Of a stretch of DNA of 52,983 nucleotides, positions 36,674 through 45,025 are shown piece after piece. Source of the stretch: Alphaproteobacteria bacterium. Its GTDB lineage: Bacteria; Pseudomonadota; Alphaproteobacteria; Micropepsales; Micropepsaceae. Both the position numbers and the translations under genes were made by a program. The stretch covers positions 1 through 52,983 of the forward strand of contig JAATGP010000026.1 in assembly GCA_015654635.1 (NCBI GenBank), read 5' to 3'. Below the pieces are notes generated by a model. That model saw only the letters and a list, made by a program, of their open reading frames with translations, was not told the DNA's origin and ran no database searches. Numbering within the stretch: position 1 is the first letter of the stretch; the number at the start of each line of letters is the position of its first letter.

Positions 36674-38881
36674 TTACAGCGTTTTCGACAATCCAACGAA
36701 GAAGCCGCGGCGCGGTCCGAATTGGGGCGCACCGACGCCGACACCAGTGCCGTCACGGATCTCATATTTTTCGTCGAACAGGTTGATCACATCGAAGCGC
36801 GCATTCAGCCCATCGACAGCGCCGAGTGCGAAGTCCTGACTGATGCCGAGATTGACCTGCACATAGCCCGGAACGTGATCGCCATTGGGCGTCTCGCCGT
36901 CGCGCCGCAGCCCGGAGCCATAGAGCAGGTTGGCGCTGAAATGCGTGTTGTCCCATTTGTAGGCGGCGCCTGCCGACAGCGTGAGCAGTTGCTGATGGTC
37001 GTTGGGAATGTAGTGGGTCGCGATATAGTCAAGATCGTCCGAACTGAACTGGAACTGGCTTGAGACGATTTGGCGCCCCACCGCCCGCTCATAGGCCGCG
37101 TTGAAGTAGCTGGAAAAGTCGCCGCTGCTGTAAGTGCTGGTGAACTCCAGGCCATATTGGCGGGCGGAGCGGTAGTTGACCGGCGTCAGGATGATCGGCG
37201 CGCCGAACTGGCCTTCGTCCACTTCGTTACGCGAGGCTTTGAAGAAGCCATCAAGGCCAACATCGATCGCTTCGGTAAGTTTCTGATTGAAGCCGATATC
37301 GTAATAATCCGCGCGTTCCGCCTTGGGTGTGTCGTCGGTATGATCCGCGGCAGAGGTTGTGTTGTCGAACAACGCCACATCCGTGGTGGCGACGAGTTCG
37401 AAGGGCGGCGGCGAGAAGTAGCGCGAGTATCCGGCGTGGATGGTCGTCATTTCCGTCGGTGTCCACACCAGATTGGCACGCGGGCTGATCTGGTTCTCGG
37501 CATCGAAAGCCTTGAACTGATCGTAGCGAACCCCGTAATTGAGCACCAAGTTCGACAGCAGTTTCCATTCATCCTGGATATAGAGACCATAACTCCAGGC
37601 GTGCTTCTTGCCGTTATCCGCGATCATCATAGGAATGTCGGAGGTCTGACAGGTATTGGCTGGATCAGCACAGAGGGGATTCGGATTGGAATTGGTGGCC
37701 GAGCCGGGTGCGGTCGGCAACACGGCCGAGGTGGTGTTGCTGACAAGATCGTCGGCCTGGTAAAGCACGCCAAAGCGGATGGTATGGCTGTCGCCGAGAT
37801 GGTAAGCGCCTTCAGCCTGCAGCCCGTAAGCCTCGTCCCGTTTGTATGCCGTCTGTGCGACGCCATCATAAAGCACATCGCCGACATTGGCGCCCGGCGT
37901 AAAATCGAGACTGGAGTAACGGCCGAAAACCGAAACGTGGAAATCGAAGGCACCCGCCGTACGCAGGTAGCTTACGATGCCGTAATGGGTGATTTCGCGC
38001 TGCCGCTCGTCAAGATTTTCCGAAGGAAAGCCCGTTTGGCCATTGGCGCGCAGGGCAAAATCGCCGCTGCCTGAATCCATCGGACCCAAACCGACGATCC
38101 CATCAATACCGGCCGGTTGCAGGCCCGATTGATTGGGAATCTGGAACATGTCGTTGGAGGTGCCAGCAATGGCGGTGATGCTGCTCTGTTCATCCAGAAT
38201 ATCCTGCAGATACGCAAAGCCGTGCCACTGCTTGGTGCGATCGTGCTGGGGATCGGATTTTCCGTCCGGCGATTCGACCCCGAGCGTATTGGTCATGTAG
38301 TCGCCCGAAACGAAATAGTTGAGATTGCCTGACGAACCGCCATAATCGAAACTCGGCGTGATTTCACTGTGGCTGCCGCCATAGATGCTAACGTGACCAC
38401 CGGGAGCACCCAAGCCGGTCTTGGTTTCGACATCGATGATGCCGCCCGTGCGGTCGCCATATTCCGCAGGCAGCGCACCGGTGATGAGTTTGACGCTATC
38501 GGCCAAGCGCGGATTGAGGGTCTGGCTGAAGACCGAGATACCTTCCGGCAGGATGATACCATTCAGACGATATTGCAGACCGTTATGCTCGCCGCGGATA
38601 TGCAACTGCCCGAAAGAATCCTGCGCTACGCCGGGGGCCTGCAAAATGATCTGATTGAGCTGCGCGTTCTCGCCGCCGGGCTGTGCTTCGATGTCCGTCG
38701 AGGTGATTGTATAGGTCGAGGCGCCGAGCTGGGTTTGGATACCGCTACGGGCCTGTGCAAGTTTTTCCGCCGTGACGGTCACGGTTTCCTCGCCAACGGC
38801 GGCAGTATCGGCATGAGCCAAGGCAGCGAACGACAGAACGGCGGCACTGGCGGCTGTGAGCAACAAGAATGAGCGGTACAT
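36674..38881 (-). CDS. TonB-dependent receptor (CirA/BtuB-like plug), unknown substrate
   Basis: The 735-residue receptor has a signal peptide MYRSFLLLTAASAAVLSFAALAHA. The plug contains ETVTVTAEKLAQARSGIQTQLGAS, LNQIILQAPGVAQDSFGQLHIRGEHNGLQYRLNGIILPEG and LITGALPAEYGDRTGGIIDVETKTG. The barrel ends GFFVGLSKTL. The protein carries a Cys pair in a barrel loop (CADPANTCQTSD). I start at ATG 38881 because GGAG lies 6 nt upstream; the TTG at 38893 would put that site inside the gene. The small DUF2946-like gene lies 116 bases upstream on the same strand, so they may be co-transcribed. The substrate cannot be told; a metal or metal chelate is a guess from the neighbours. Confidence 0.9.
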   Translation of the reverse strand: MYRSFLLLTAASAAVLSFAALAHADTAAVGEETVTVTAEKLAQARSGIQTQLGASTYTITSTDIEAQPGGENAQLNQIILQAPGVAQDSFGQLHIRGEHNGLQYRLNGIILPEGISVFSQTLNPRLADSVKLITGALPAEYGDRTGGIIDVETKTGLGAPGGHVSIYGGSHSEITPSFDYGGSSGNLNYFVSGDYMTNTLGVESPDGKSDPQHDRTKQWHGFAYLQDILDEQSSITAIAGTSNDMFQIPNQSGLQPAGIDGIVGLGPMDSGSGDFALRANGQTGFPSENLDERQREITHYGIVSYLRTAGAFDFHVSVFGRYSSLDFTPGANVGDVLYDGVAQTAYKRDEAYGLQAEGAYHLGDSHTIRFGVLYQADDLVSNTTSAVLPTAPGSATNSNPNPLCADPANTCQTSDIPMMIADNGKKHAWSYGLYIQDEWKLLSNLVLNYGVRYDQFKAFDAENQISPRANLVWTPTEMTTIHAGYSRYFSPPPFELVATTDVALFDNTTSAADHTDDTPKAERADYYDIGFNQKLTEAIDVGLDGFFKASRNEVDEGQFGAPIILTPVNYRSARQYGLEFTSTYSSGDFSSYFNAAYERAVGRQIVSSQFQFSSDDLDYIATHYIPNDHQQLLTLSAGAAYKWDNTHFSANLLYGSGLRRDGETPNGDHVPGYVQVNLGISQDFALGAVDGLNARFDVINLFDEKYEIRDGTGVGVGAPQFGPRRGFFVGLSKTL

Positions 38882-38997
38882 TAGCAACTCCAACTATCCA
38901 TAAAGACCGGGCACTCCGCGGGGTTACCGAGAGCACGTCATGAAAAGCGATGGCCCCGCCGTCCTAGGCGATGGTCCATCGATACAATGGTCAGGAG

Positions 38998-39426
38998 TTA
39001 GTGGAGCGGAGGCGCGCGGCCTTGCCAGTTGTGCGATTGCGGCTGCAAAACCGCGGTGGCGGCCGGTGCGCGCAGGATGGAAAGAGCCACCTCGGAAGGC
39101 AGCACCAGAACCGCCAAAGATGGCGTGATGAACGCGCCGGAGAGCAAGATCTGCTGACAAAGGGGGCAATTATCCGGATCGTTATTTGCCGGATGTTGAC
39201 CGCGATCTTGTGACGTCCCGGCCTTCGTATCGACCGGGGATGCAGCGTATCCGGCAGTTATGGCCCCGCCAGAGCCTGCCGGAAAGTGAATATGGGTTTG
39301 GGTAACACCGCTCTGAACGACAAAAGCAATGAGGGCGAAAAAGGTGATTGCAAGGCGCGACCACGAACGGCTTGCTTGGAGCAAACCGATATTCCGCCTC
39401 CGCAATTGTCCTTGATGCACCCGCAT
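38998..39426 (-). CDS. Small exported or membrane-anchored protein, DUF2946-like
   Basis: The 142-residue product has a basic N-terminus and one hydrophobic segment (LAITFFALIAFVVQSGV). After it come His and Cys motifs: TQTHIHFP, and DNCPLCQQILLSGAFITPS, followed by a hydrophobic stretch. This resembles DUF2946 proteins, short exported proteins with a CPLC or CPxC motif that often sit beside TonB receptor genes and are thought to relate to metals. The His-x-His and Cys-x-x-Cys motifs would suit metal binding. The start is ATG 39426 (GTG at 39429 also fits). A TTG at 39384, just before the hydrophobic segment, is possible. Family assignment is by pattern only. Confidence 0.6.
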   Translation of the reverse strand: MRVHQGQLRRRNIGLLQASRSWSRLAITFFALIAFVVQSGVTQTHIHFPAGSGGAITAGYAASPVDTKAGTSQDRGQHPANNDPDNCPLCQQILLSGAFITPSLAVLVLPSEVALSILRAPAATAVLQPQSHNWQGRAPPLH

Positions 39427-39489
39427 CACCGCACTCGGTGAAATCCCAATATATTGTACACTCTATTTTACGCTGCAGCGCAACCGCAA

Positions 39490-39855
39490 CTCTCCATGAG
39501 AATTATGAACAGCGCCGTAATCTTGGATGAACGCCGCTCTTTCCAGTTTGCCACCAACGCTATGCCCGGCACACGAGTGCGACCGACATTCTGGACATAG
39601 TTGTAAAGCGTGGTTGAGCTGCTAACGAGCGATGGTGACAGCAAGGCGTTGGCGATATCTTCGCGGAAAGGACGTTGCATCGCCTCATACGTCGCCGCAA
39701 ATTCATAACTATTGGCATGTTCGGGTTTGAGGTCTGGATAGGACACGGTGCCGGTTGCGGTCGCCTGATAAAGCGATCACGGGGCATGCGATAAGCTCCG
39801 AAGCCGAATGTAACGGGCGTGTCCACACCAGGCCAAAATTTTTGCACAACGGGAC
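39490..39855 (-). pseudogene. Decayed C-terminal fragment of a TonB-dependent receptor
   Basis: Two adjoining frames carry receptor barrel sequence. One reads GVDTPVTFGFGAYRMPRDR. The next reads SLYQATATGTVSYPDLKPEH then ANSYEFAATYEAM, with VSSSTTLYNYVQNVGRTRVPGIALVANWK later. The pattern (YRMP, LYQ, PDLKPE, SYE, NVGRT, G) is the usual last third of a TonB receptor barrel. A frameshift near 39765 and the lack of the plug and most of the barrel show it is dead. It begins directly after the stop of the intact receptor gene on the same strand, so it is what remains of another receptor whose 5' part has been lost. Edges are approximate. Confidence 0.65.
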
Positions 39856-39857
39856 GG

Positions 39858-42212
39858 CTAGTAAAGTTTGTAACCGACGCGCAGGCCATACGTCCTTGGC
39901 GGATAGAGATAGCCTTGGGTGTCGTCCCACTTCGCATTCATGATCTGCCAGACAGCCCGGTTCTCTAGATTATGAACATAAGCCTCCACCGTTAGACGCT
40001 CCGACGCAGACTGGTAAGTCAAATTGAAGTCTGACTTCGTGTATGGCTTTCGTACCGCCTGTAAATTGTTTGCGAAGTCGTTGTAGGACGTGTCCTGCCA
40101 GAAGACCTGGATTGAGGGCGTGAGTGTGCCGTTCTCGTCTAGATCGAATACATGTGAATAGGCGATGCGGATCGATTCCTGCGGTGCATTTGGCAAATAG
40201 TTACCGGTAAAATCATAAGCCACATTGGTTGCCAGAGCAGCAAAACCGTATTTGGCGACCACAGAACTGTTGTAAATGCCGTCTGGATTGACCGTTGAAT
40301 TGACCGCATTGGGGAAAGACGAGAAACGCGCATCGAGATACGTCGCATACCCAGTTAGCGTATCTACTGCTGTAATGCGCCAGTTCCATTCGAACTCTGC
40401 ACCCTTGATCCGCGCTTTGGCTGCATTAATCGTGACGGGTGTCGGATTGGCGTTCAGGTCATGCTCGATCGCACTGACCTGCATGTTTGAATATTCCATA
40501 TTAAATACAGCAACTGACAAACCGAGCGATCGGTTGAGAAGTTCGCTCTTCCATCCCGCCTCGTAGTTGACGACGCGTTCCGGCTTGTAGGTGAGATATT
40601 GTGCCGGCAACAGCGCATTGCCAGAGACACCGCCTGCACGATAGCCCGTCGAAACCGATGCATAGAGCAATTGATTTTCTGAGAGATCATAATCCGTTCC
40701 AAGCCGCCAGCTGACATTACTGGATTTGTTGGCCTGATAGGTCTCCGTTGCCCCGCCGAAGGGAACGGTGCATGAGGAACTGCTGCTGGTCACACTCACG
40801 CTATTAAACAGGCACACGGTCTGCAGCGTGTCGACATTGTGCCAGTCCTTGGTGAAACGGATGCCGGTCGTCAGCCGCAGGTCGGGAAGAATGCTGTAGG
40901 TCAGCTGGCCGAAGATCGCCTCCGACTGATTGCCATTCTTCTTGGTATGGGTCGCGATATCGATGAGGCCATAAGAAGTGGGCTCGAAGCCAACAGGGTT
41001 GTTGAGCGGCGTGTTGCTCGCCGAGACATAACTGGCCAGGGGCTGCGGCACAGTATTGCCGATATGGATGCCGCCATATCCGGCGGTGTTGTCCCAATAG
41101 CTGTAAAGCCCGACCACAGCCTTGAGCTTGTCGGTTTCGTAATTGAAATCAAGCTCGTGCGACATCGACTGGGTTTGATTGCCCTTACCGAAAGACCAGA
41201 ACACACCCGTCGCCGAGCTCATACCGTTGTCCACATAGGATGACAAACCGGCGAGATAAGTAATTGTGAACTCGTCCGTGGCGTTCCACGTCAGGCGTGA
41301 CCGTATTGCATTTTCTTGAATACGCAACGCGTTGTCGGTGACCGATTCCTGATTGAAGAGATTGCTGCGCGCGTTCACGACAACGGGTGTTCCGAGAACG
41401 CCAGTATTCAGATTCGCCATCGGATAATAGAGATAGTTGATCGCATGCAAATAGCGCAGCGTACCGGTATTTTCACTATGCTCAACGGCGACACGCCAAG
41501 TCAGATTGTCGGAGATATTCGCTAGAATCGTAAGCTGACCGGCGAGGATGTCCTTGGTGTCGTAGTTGCGAGGGGCCGCGCCACGCGGATAGTAGCCGTC
41601 GTTGGTTTCACGCACGACAGAGGCGCGGACTGCCAATCCATCCGTGACGGGTACATTGATAACCGCTCTCGTGGTTAAGTCGTTGTAATTGCCATAGGCG
41701 ACATCACCAAATACACGCAATTCTTTTTCTGGATCGTTGGTCAAAATATTGACCACGCCCGCCGTCGCATTCCGCCCATACACAGTACCCTGCGGACCGC
41801 GTGCCACTTCGATGCGCGCGACGTCGTAAAGCCCACCATTCAATGCGCCCGAATTGGCCTGATAGATTCCGTCCACCTGGGTCGCAACCACGGAATAACT
41901 GCCGCTGTTGTTGCCAATGCCGCGGATCTGAAACTGCGTGGAATAGCCATTCACCGAGGTCTGAAGATTCGGCACCGTGGAAACCAAATCTTGCGCCGTA
42001 GTGATGCTGAGCTTGTCGAGTCCCTGCTGGCTAACTGCCGAAATTGCCACGGGGGCCTTAGACAGTAGCTCGGCATGCTTTTGTGCCGTAACGACGACCG
42101 TTTCCAGCGTCATCTCATCCCCTGACGCTTGTGCAAACGCTGGTCCAGCAATGGCTGAAGCAGCGACCTTCAGTAGCCAAGCCTGCCTAATTTTTCTGCG
42201 CGAGCGCTTCAT
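39858..42212 (-). CDS. TonB-dependent receptor of the LacI-controlled sugar locus
   Basis: The 784-residue outer-membrane receptor has a signal peptide (MKRSRRKIRQAWLLKVAASAIAGPAFA). The plug contains LETVVVTAQKHAELLSKAPVAISAVSQQGLDKL, DLVSTVPNLQTSVNGYSTQFQIRGIGNN and VARGPQGTVYGRNATAGVVNILTNDP. The barrel ends GLRVGYKLY. This plug style is common in sphingomonad, caulobacter and xanthomonad receptors for plant-derived compounds. GAGGG lies about 9 nt before the ATG. Two palindromes matching the sugar-locus operator lie 120 and 383 bases upstream, and a plausible promoter overlaps the nearer one. I infer that it imports the sugar or acyl sugar that the cluster degrades. Confidence 0.9.
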   Translation of the reverse strand: MKRSRRKIRQAWLLKVAASAIAGPAFAQASGDEMTLETVVVTAQKHAELLSKAPVAISAVSQQGLDKLSITTAQDLVSTVPNLQTSVNGYSTQFQIRGIGNNSGSYSVVATQVDGIYQANSGALNGGLYDVARIEVARGPQGTVYGRNATAGVVNILTNDPEKELRVFGDVAYGNYNDLTTRAVINVPVTDGLAVRASVVRETNDGYYPRGAAPRNYDTKDILAGQLTILANISDNLTWRVAVEHSENTGTLRYLHAINYLYYPMANLNTGVLGTPVVVNARSNLFNQESVTDNALRIQENAIRSRLTWNATDEFTITYLAGLSSYVDNGMSSATGVFWSFGKGNQTQSMSHELDFNYETDKLKAVVGLYSYWDNTAGYGGIHIGNTVPQPLASYVSASNTPLNNPVGFEPTSYGLIDIATHTKKNGNQSEAIFGQLTYSILPDLRLTTGIRFTKDWHNVDTLQTVCLFNSVSVTSSSSSCTVPFGGATETYQANKSSNVSWRLGTDYDLSENQLLYASVSTGYRAGGVSGNALLPAQYLTYKPERVVNYEAGWKSELLNRSLGLSVAVFNMEYSNMQVSAIEHDLNANPTPVTINAAKARIKGAEFEWNWRITAVDTLTGYATYLDARFSSFPNAVNSTVNPDGIYNSSVVAKYGFAALATNVAYDFTGNYLPNAPQESIRIAYSHVFDLDENGTLTPSIQVFWQDTSYNDFANNLQAVRKPYTKSDFNLTYQSASERLTVEAYVHNLENRAVWQIMNAKWDDTQGYLYPPRTYGLRVGYKLY

Positions 42213-42308
42213 GTTTCCAACCCTCTTTTATATTTCCTCCCGCATTCCCTTGCTCAAAGACTGTTATTTGCATTTCTTCGACGCAATGGGTCACGGGTTA
42301 CTGTGCAG

Positions 42309-42345
42309 GCTATAGCAGAAGATATGACCTATGCAATCGATTGCA
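42309..42345 (-). promoter_or_regulatory. LacI-type operator over the TonB receptor promoter
   Basis: TGCAATCGATTGCA (42332-42345) is a perfect 14-base palindrome. On the minus strand it overlaps a -35-like TTGCAT (42331-42336), followed by a 16-base spacer and TATAGC (42309-42314). The core CAATCGATTG recurs at 42595 and 47525, and with one change at 50064. Binding would block the receptor promoter. Confidence 0.75.
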
Positions 42346-42594
42346 CTTATTTCTTTCGTCGAAAACGGCGGAAATTCGAGAGTGCTGCCTTGAGGCCACA
42401 CCTGACAGATGCCGGAATTCGGCCTGGGATATTCGCAGTAGGGTCGTGAATGACGACGCTTTAAAAAAAGCTCGAAATATTGGGCATTTCCGAACAATTT
42501 ATACCGCGAGACGGAACTATGAAGCGCGTATTCTCGCCGTCGAAAATGGATTCCTAACGCAAGCCATCATAGCTTCGACAGGCCAGTACACAGT

Positions 42595-42612
42595 AAAACA
42601 ATCGATTGTTTT
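42595..42612. promoter_or_regulatory. Second, upstream operator of the TonB receptor gene
   Basis: AAAACAATCGATTGTTTT is a perfect 18-base palindrome with the same CAATCGATTG core. It lies 263 bases from the operator at the receptor promoter (core to core), a distance suited to repression by DNA looping. No promoter is obvious at this copy. Its outer arms (AAAA/TTTT) differ from the TG/CA arms of the other sites. Confidence 0.65.
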
Positions 42613-42744
42613 GGGGTATTTTTACTTTTGTCACCGAAAGCGGCTGTTCCATCACGCGCTTTTGATCGTCCAGAATCGCTTCTCTATATGCGCAAGAGAG
42701 GTATCAGCCGCAGTGCTGCTATTTACCTGCCGACATATGCAAAT

Positions 42745-42779
42745 GGGAAATGCCACAGCGAGTTACCGTGACATTTCCC
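42745..42779 (-). terminator. Terminator hairpin of the phosphorylase-kinase-esterase operon
   Basis: GGGAAATG (42745-42752) pairs with CATTTCCC (42772-42779), extended by CAC/GTG. The one odd pair is a U-G wobble only on the minus-strand transcript and a C-A mismatch on the plus strand, which supports the minus orientation. It lies 20 bases after the first esterase stop. The T-run is weak. Confidence 0.6.
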
Positions 42780-42798
42780 GTTAGAGGAGCAGAGGAAG

Positions 42799-43893
42799 CT
42801 ATTGGCCCAGATGGCGGTCAAAGAAATTTACGATCACAGCATAGGCATCGCGCGATTCCGGAACATCCGGATTGTAGAAGAAACCGTGGAACATGCCCTC
42901 CCAGACATGCAGATCGGCTTCTACACCCGCCTTCACCAGACGTGAATGGGTATAGACGGCCGAACTCAGCTCGAAGCCACGCGTCCCCGTGATGATCAAG
43001 GTCGGCGGGAACTTCGCCAATACCTCCATAGACGTCGCTGGCGCAACCAAAGGGTCGTTCACATCGGCATTGGCCAGATAGGGCATCCCACCTCTGGCCG
43101 GCGCCTTGGCCTCGCCCGTCGATTTGGGCGGAACGAACATCATGCGTCCCTCTCCCGCTGGCATAGAAATGTAATTGGCATCGCCGCCGAATCCTGCCGC
43201 CACCGTCATACCGGCGCAGAAGATGCCGACGGCACCGGGGCGTGGCAGACCATGTTTCTGGAACCAGGCCACCGACATGCCTGTCAGCATGCCGCCCGCT
43301 GAGCAACCATAGATACCGATATTTTCGGGCTTGTAAGTCTTGAGCAGTTCCTTATAGGCCGTAGCAACGTCTTCACTCGCAGCGGGAAACTGGTATTTGG
43401 GACCTTGGCGATAATCGAGGCTGACGACCTTAATTCCGGATAACGCCGCGATGGGTGTCGCTTCCAGTTCGGCACAAGCAGGCCAACATTCCTGAAAACC
43501 GCCACCATGCAAATTGATCAGCACACGGTTTGCGTTCTTGGCAACGACACCACCTTTCGGCGTGAAGACGAAGGCGTGCACACCGGCAATCTGCGTATCC
43601 TGTTTGTCGACGGCATAGATATCCTTCTGACGCTTCATATAACCGGCGAGAAATGGCGGAATGCCGTTAGGCTGAACCAGCATTGCGGGATTGCGCAGCA
43701 GATTGAGATGTTCGGCAAGATAGGCCTTACCTTCTGGGCTTAAGTATTCCGACGGTGGAATGTCCATGGCAGGAACGTGCACCGTGCCGTCCGCATCGAC
43801 CGTAACGGGATTGGGCGGCATTTGGGGAGTATCAGCGGCATAGACCGCCCCGATGAAGCAGGTAGCAACCAAGGCAATCAAAGTTCGTTGCAT
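42799..43893 (-). CDS. Exported alpha/beta-hydrolase esterase (HSL family)
   Basis: The 364-residue protein has a Sec signal peptide (MQRTLIALVATCFIGAVYA), so it works in the periplasm or outside. It is a hormone-sensitive-lipase-type esterase: oxyanion motif LINLHGGGFQE, nucleophile Ser in IYGCSAGGMLTG, and the catalytic His in WEGMFHGFFYNPDVPESRDA near the end. AAGGA lies about 8 nt before the ATG. It is the last gene of the minus-strand operon led by sucrose phosphorylase. An esterase here suggests that the imported compound carries acyl groups. Substrate specificity, whether for acetyl, fatty acyl or aromatic acyl esters, cannot be read from sequence. Confidence 0.9.
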   Translation of the reverse strand: MQRTLIALVATCFIGAVYAADTPQMPPNPVTVDADGTVHVPAMDIPPSEYLSPEGKAYLAEHLNLLRNPAMLVQPNGIPPFLAGYMKRQKDIYAVDKQDTQIAGVHAFVFTPKGGVVAKNANRVLINLHGGGFQECWPACAELEATPIAALSGIKVVSLDYRQGPKYQFPAASEDVATAYKELLKTYKPENIGIYGCSAGGMLTGMSVAWFQKHGLPRPGAVGIFCAGMTVAAGFGGDANYISMPAGEGRMMFVPPKSTGEAKAPARGGMPYLANADVNDPLVAPATSMEVLAKFPPTLIITGTRGFELSSAVYTHSRLVKAGVEADLHVWEGMFHGFFYNPDVPESRDAYAVIVNFFDRHLGQ

Positions 43894-43949
43894 GGCGGTA
43901 GTCCTTCCCTTTTAGAGGTTGGCCATTTTCGGCCTTGTGGCTTTGGTGT

Positions 43950-44999
43950 TTAGGCAAGCATGCGATGGAAGAAGGCTGTGGCATCGCCATAGGCTTGTAA
44001 AGATTCGGGTGAATCCGGGAGCGCCACATAGTCGGCATGCGACAGAGCCTCTAGCACGGTCAAATCCGTCACCACGCCGGCATCGCGCAGCTTGCGATGG
44101 ATGCGCACCGTCAGAGATAGGAAGAGATCACGCGTGCCCGTGGTCAGATGGGTCGGTGGAAAACCGGCAAAGTCGCCATAAACCGGCGAAATTTCCGGCT
44201 CGCGCAAATCATGACTGCCCGCATAGACCTTAGCAGCGGCCCCGAGATTGCCGTCATAAGAAACAAGCCCCGTATCCACGAATTCGTTGGTGAAGTAGCT
44301 GTCGCCTACCTTGCTGAGATCCGACCACGGCGTTCCGGCCCACAGCGCACCCGGCAACGATAGACCTTTCTTCTTACAACGATGGATCAACGCCAGGGTA
44401 ATGCCACCGCCCGTGGAGGTGCCAAAGACGCCGATTCGCTTAGGCTTTATTTTTTTGATGAGTTCGCGCCAAACGATTTCCGCATCGTCGATGGCTGCGG
44501 GATACGGAAAATCGGGCGCCATGCGGTAGTCGGCAGAGACGATGCGGAAGCCGCTACGGCTCGCCATCAAAATCGCATCTTCCAGTCCGGCACGGCCAGG
44601 CGCATAGACATAGGCTCCGCCGTGAAAATTGAGCAGCACACGATCACGGTTGTGAGCAGGACTTTCCTTCGGCGTCACCCAATAAACCGGCACGTCGCCC
44701 AAACGGTCCTCCTGGATGGTAACGCCATATTTGGTTGGCCACGCCGCATCCCGCTTTTCGATCTCAGTAGAGCTGGCCTTGACGATGGCGCGCCATTCGG
44801 CGGCATCCTTTGGCACCATTTTCCAGGCCACGTTGTTCTTGCGTTCGACAATCAGCGCTTGAAGCTGGGGACTCGCAGTTTCCGGTAGCGGAAAACTGGG
44901 GCGGGAGGGAATGACTTCCGCCACCACCGGCGCGGACACGCTGGCGGCTCCGCCTAACACAACTAAGCTGCCGAGCAGCGTACGTCTATCCAATGCCAT
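43950..44999 (-). CDS. Tat-exported alpha/beta-hydrolase esterase (HSL family)
   Basis: The 349-residue protein begins MALDRRTLLGSLVVLGGAAS, a twin-arginine-like signal, so it is probably exported folded. The hydrolase shows LLNFHGGAYVYAPG (oxyanion hole), nucleophile Ser in VFGTSTGGGITLA, the Asp in TGTRDLFLS and the His in LEALSHADYVALPDSPES. I start at ATG 44999 because GGAGAG lies 6-11 nt upstream; the longer frame from 45053 would contain that site. It is similar in fold to the next esterase but clearly different in sequence (TSTGG against CSAGG), so the two may differ in acyl or position preference. It lies in the same operon, 26 bases from the fructokinase gene. Confidence 0.9.
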   Translation of the reverse strand: MALDRRTLLGSLVVLGGAASVSAPVVAEVIPSRPSFPLPETASPQLQALIVERKNNVAWKMVPKDAAEWRAIVKASSTEIEKRDAAWPTKYGVTIQEDRLGDVPVYWVTPKESPAHNRDRVLLNFHGGAYVYAPGRAGLEDAILMASRSGFRIVSADYRMAPDFPYPAAIDDAEIVWRELIKKIKPKRIGVFGTSTGGGITLALIHRCKKKGLSLPGALWAGTPWSDLSKVGDSYFTNEFVDTGLVSYDGNLGAAAKVYAGSHDLREPEISPVYGDFAGFPPTHLTTGTRDLFLSLTVRIHRKLRDAGVVTDLTVLEALSHADYVALPDSPESLQAYGDATAFFHRMLA

Positions 45000-45025
45000 T
45001 GTGCTCTCCAGGTTAGGTAGTGGTT

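Larger units (their letters stand above)
42213..42798. other. Regulatory intergenic region without a convincing gene
   Basis: This 586-base stretch holds the receptor promoter, two operators and the terminator of the esterase operon. It is noticeably more AT-rich than its surroundings. A 147-codon plus-strand frame (42341-42784) crosses both regulatory sites, has no ribosome site and no recognisable domain, so I do not call it a gene. Confidence 0.6.

Noticed and set aside
39560..39937. 125-codon minus-strand frame as an intact gene
   Set aside because: Only its middle part matches a receptor barrel; the start overlaps the intact receptor in a different frame and the end shifts frame, so it is part of a pseudogene.
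42341..42784. 147-codon plus-strand frame in the regulatory gap
   Set aside because: It crosses an operator and a terminator hairpin, has no ribosome site and no recognisable domain.
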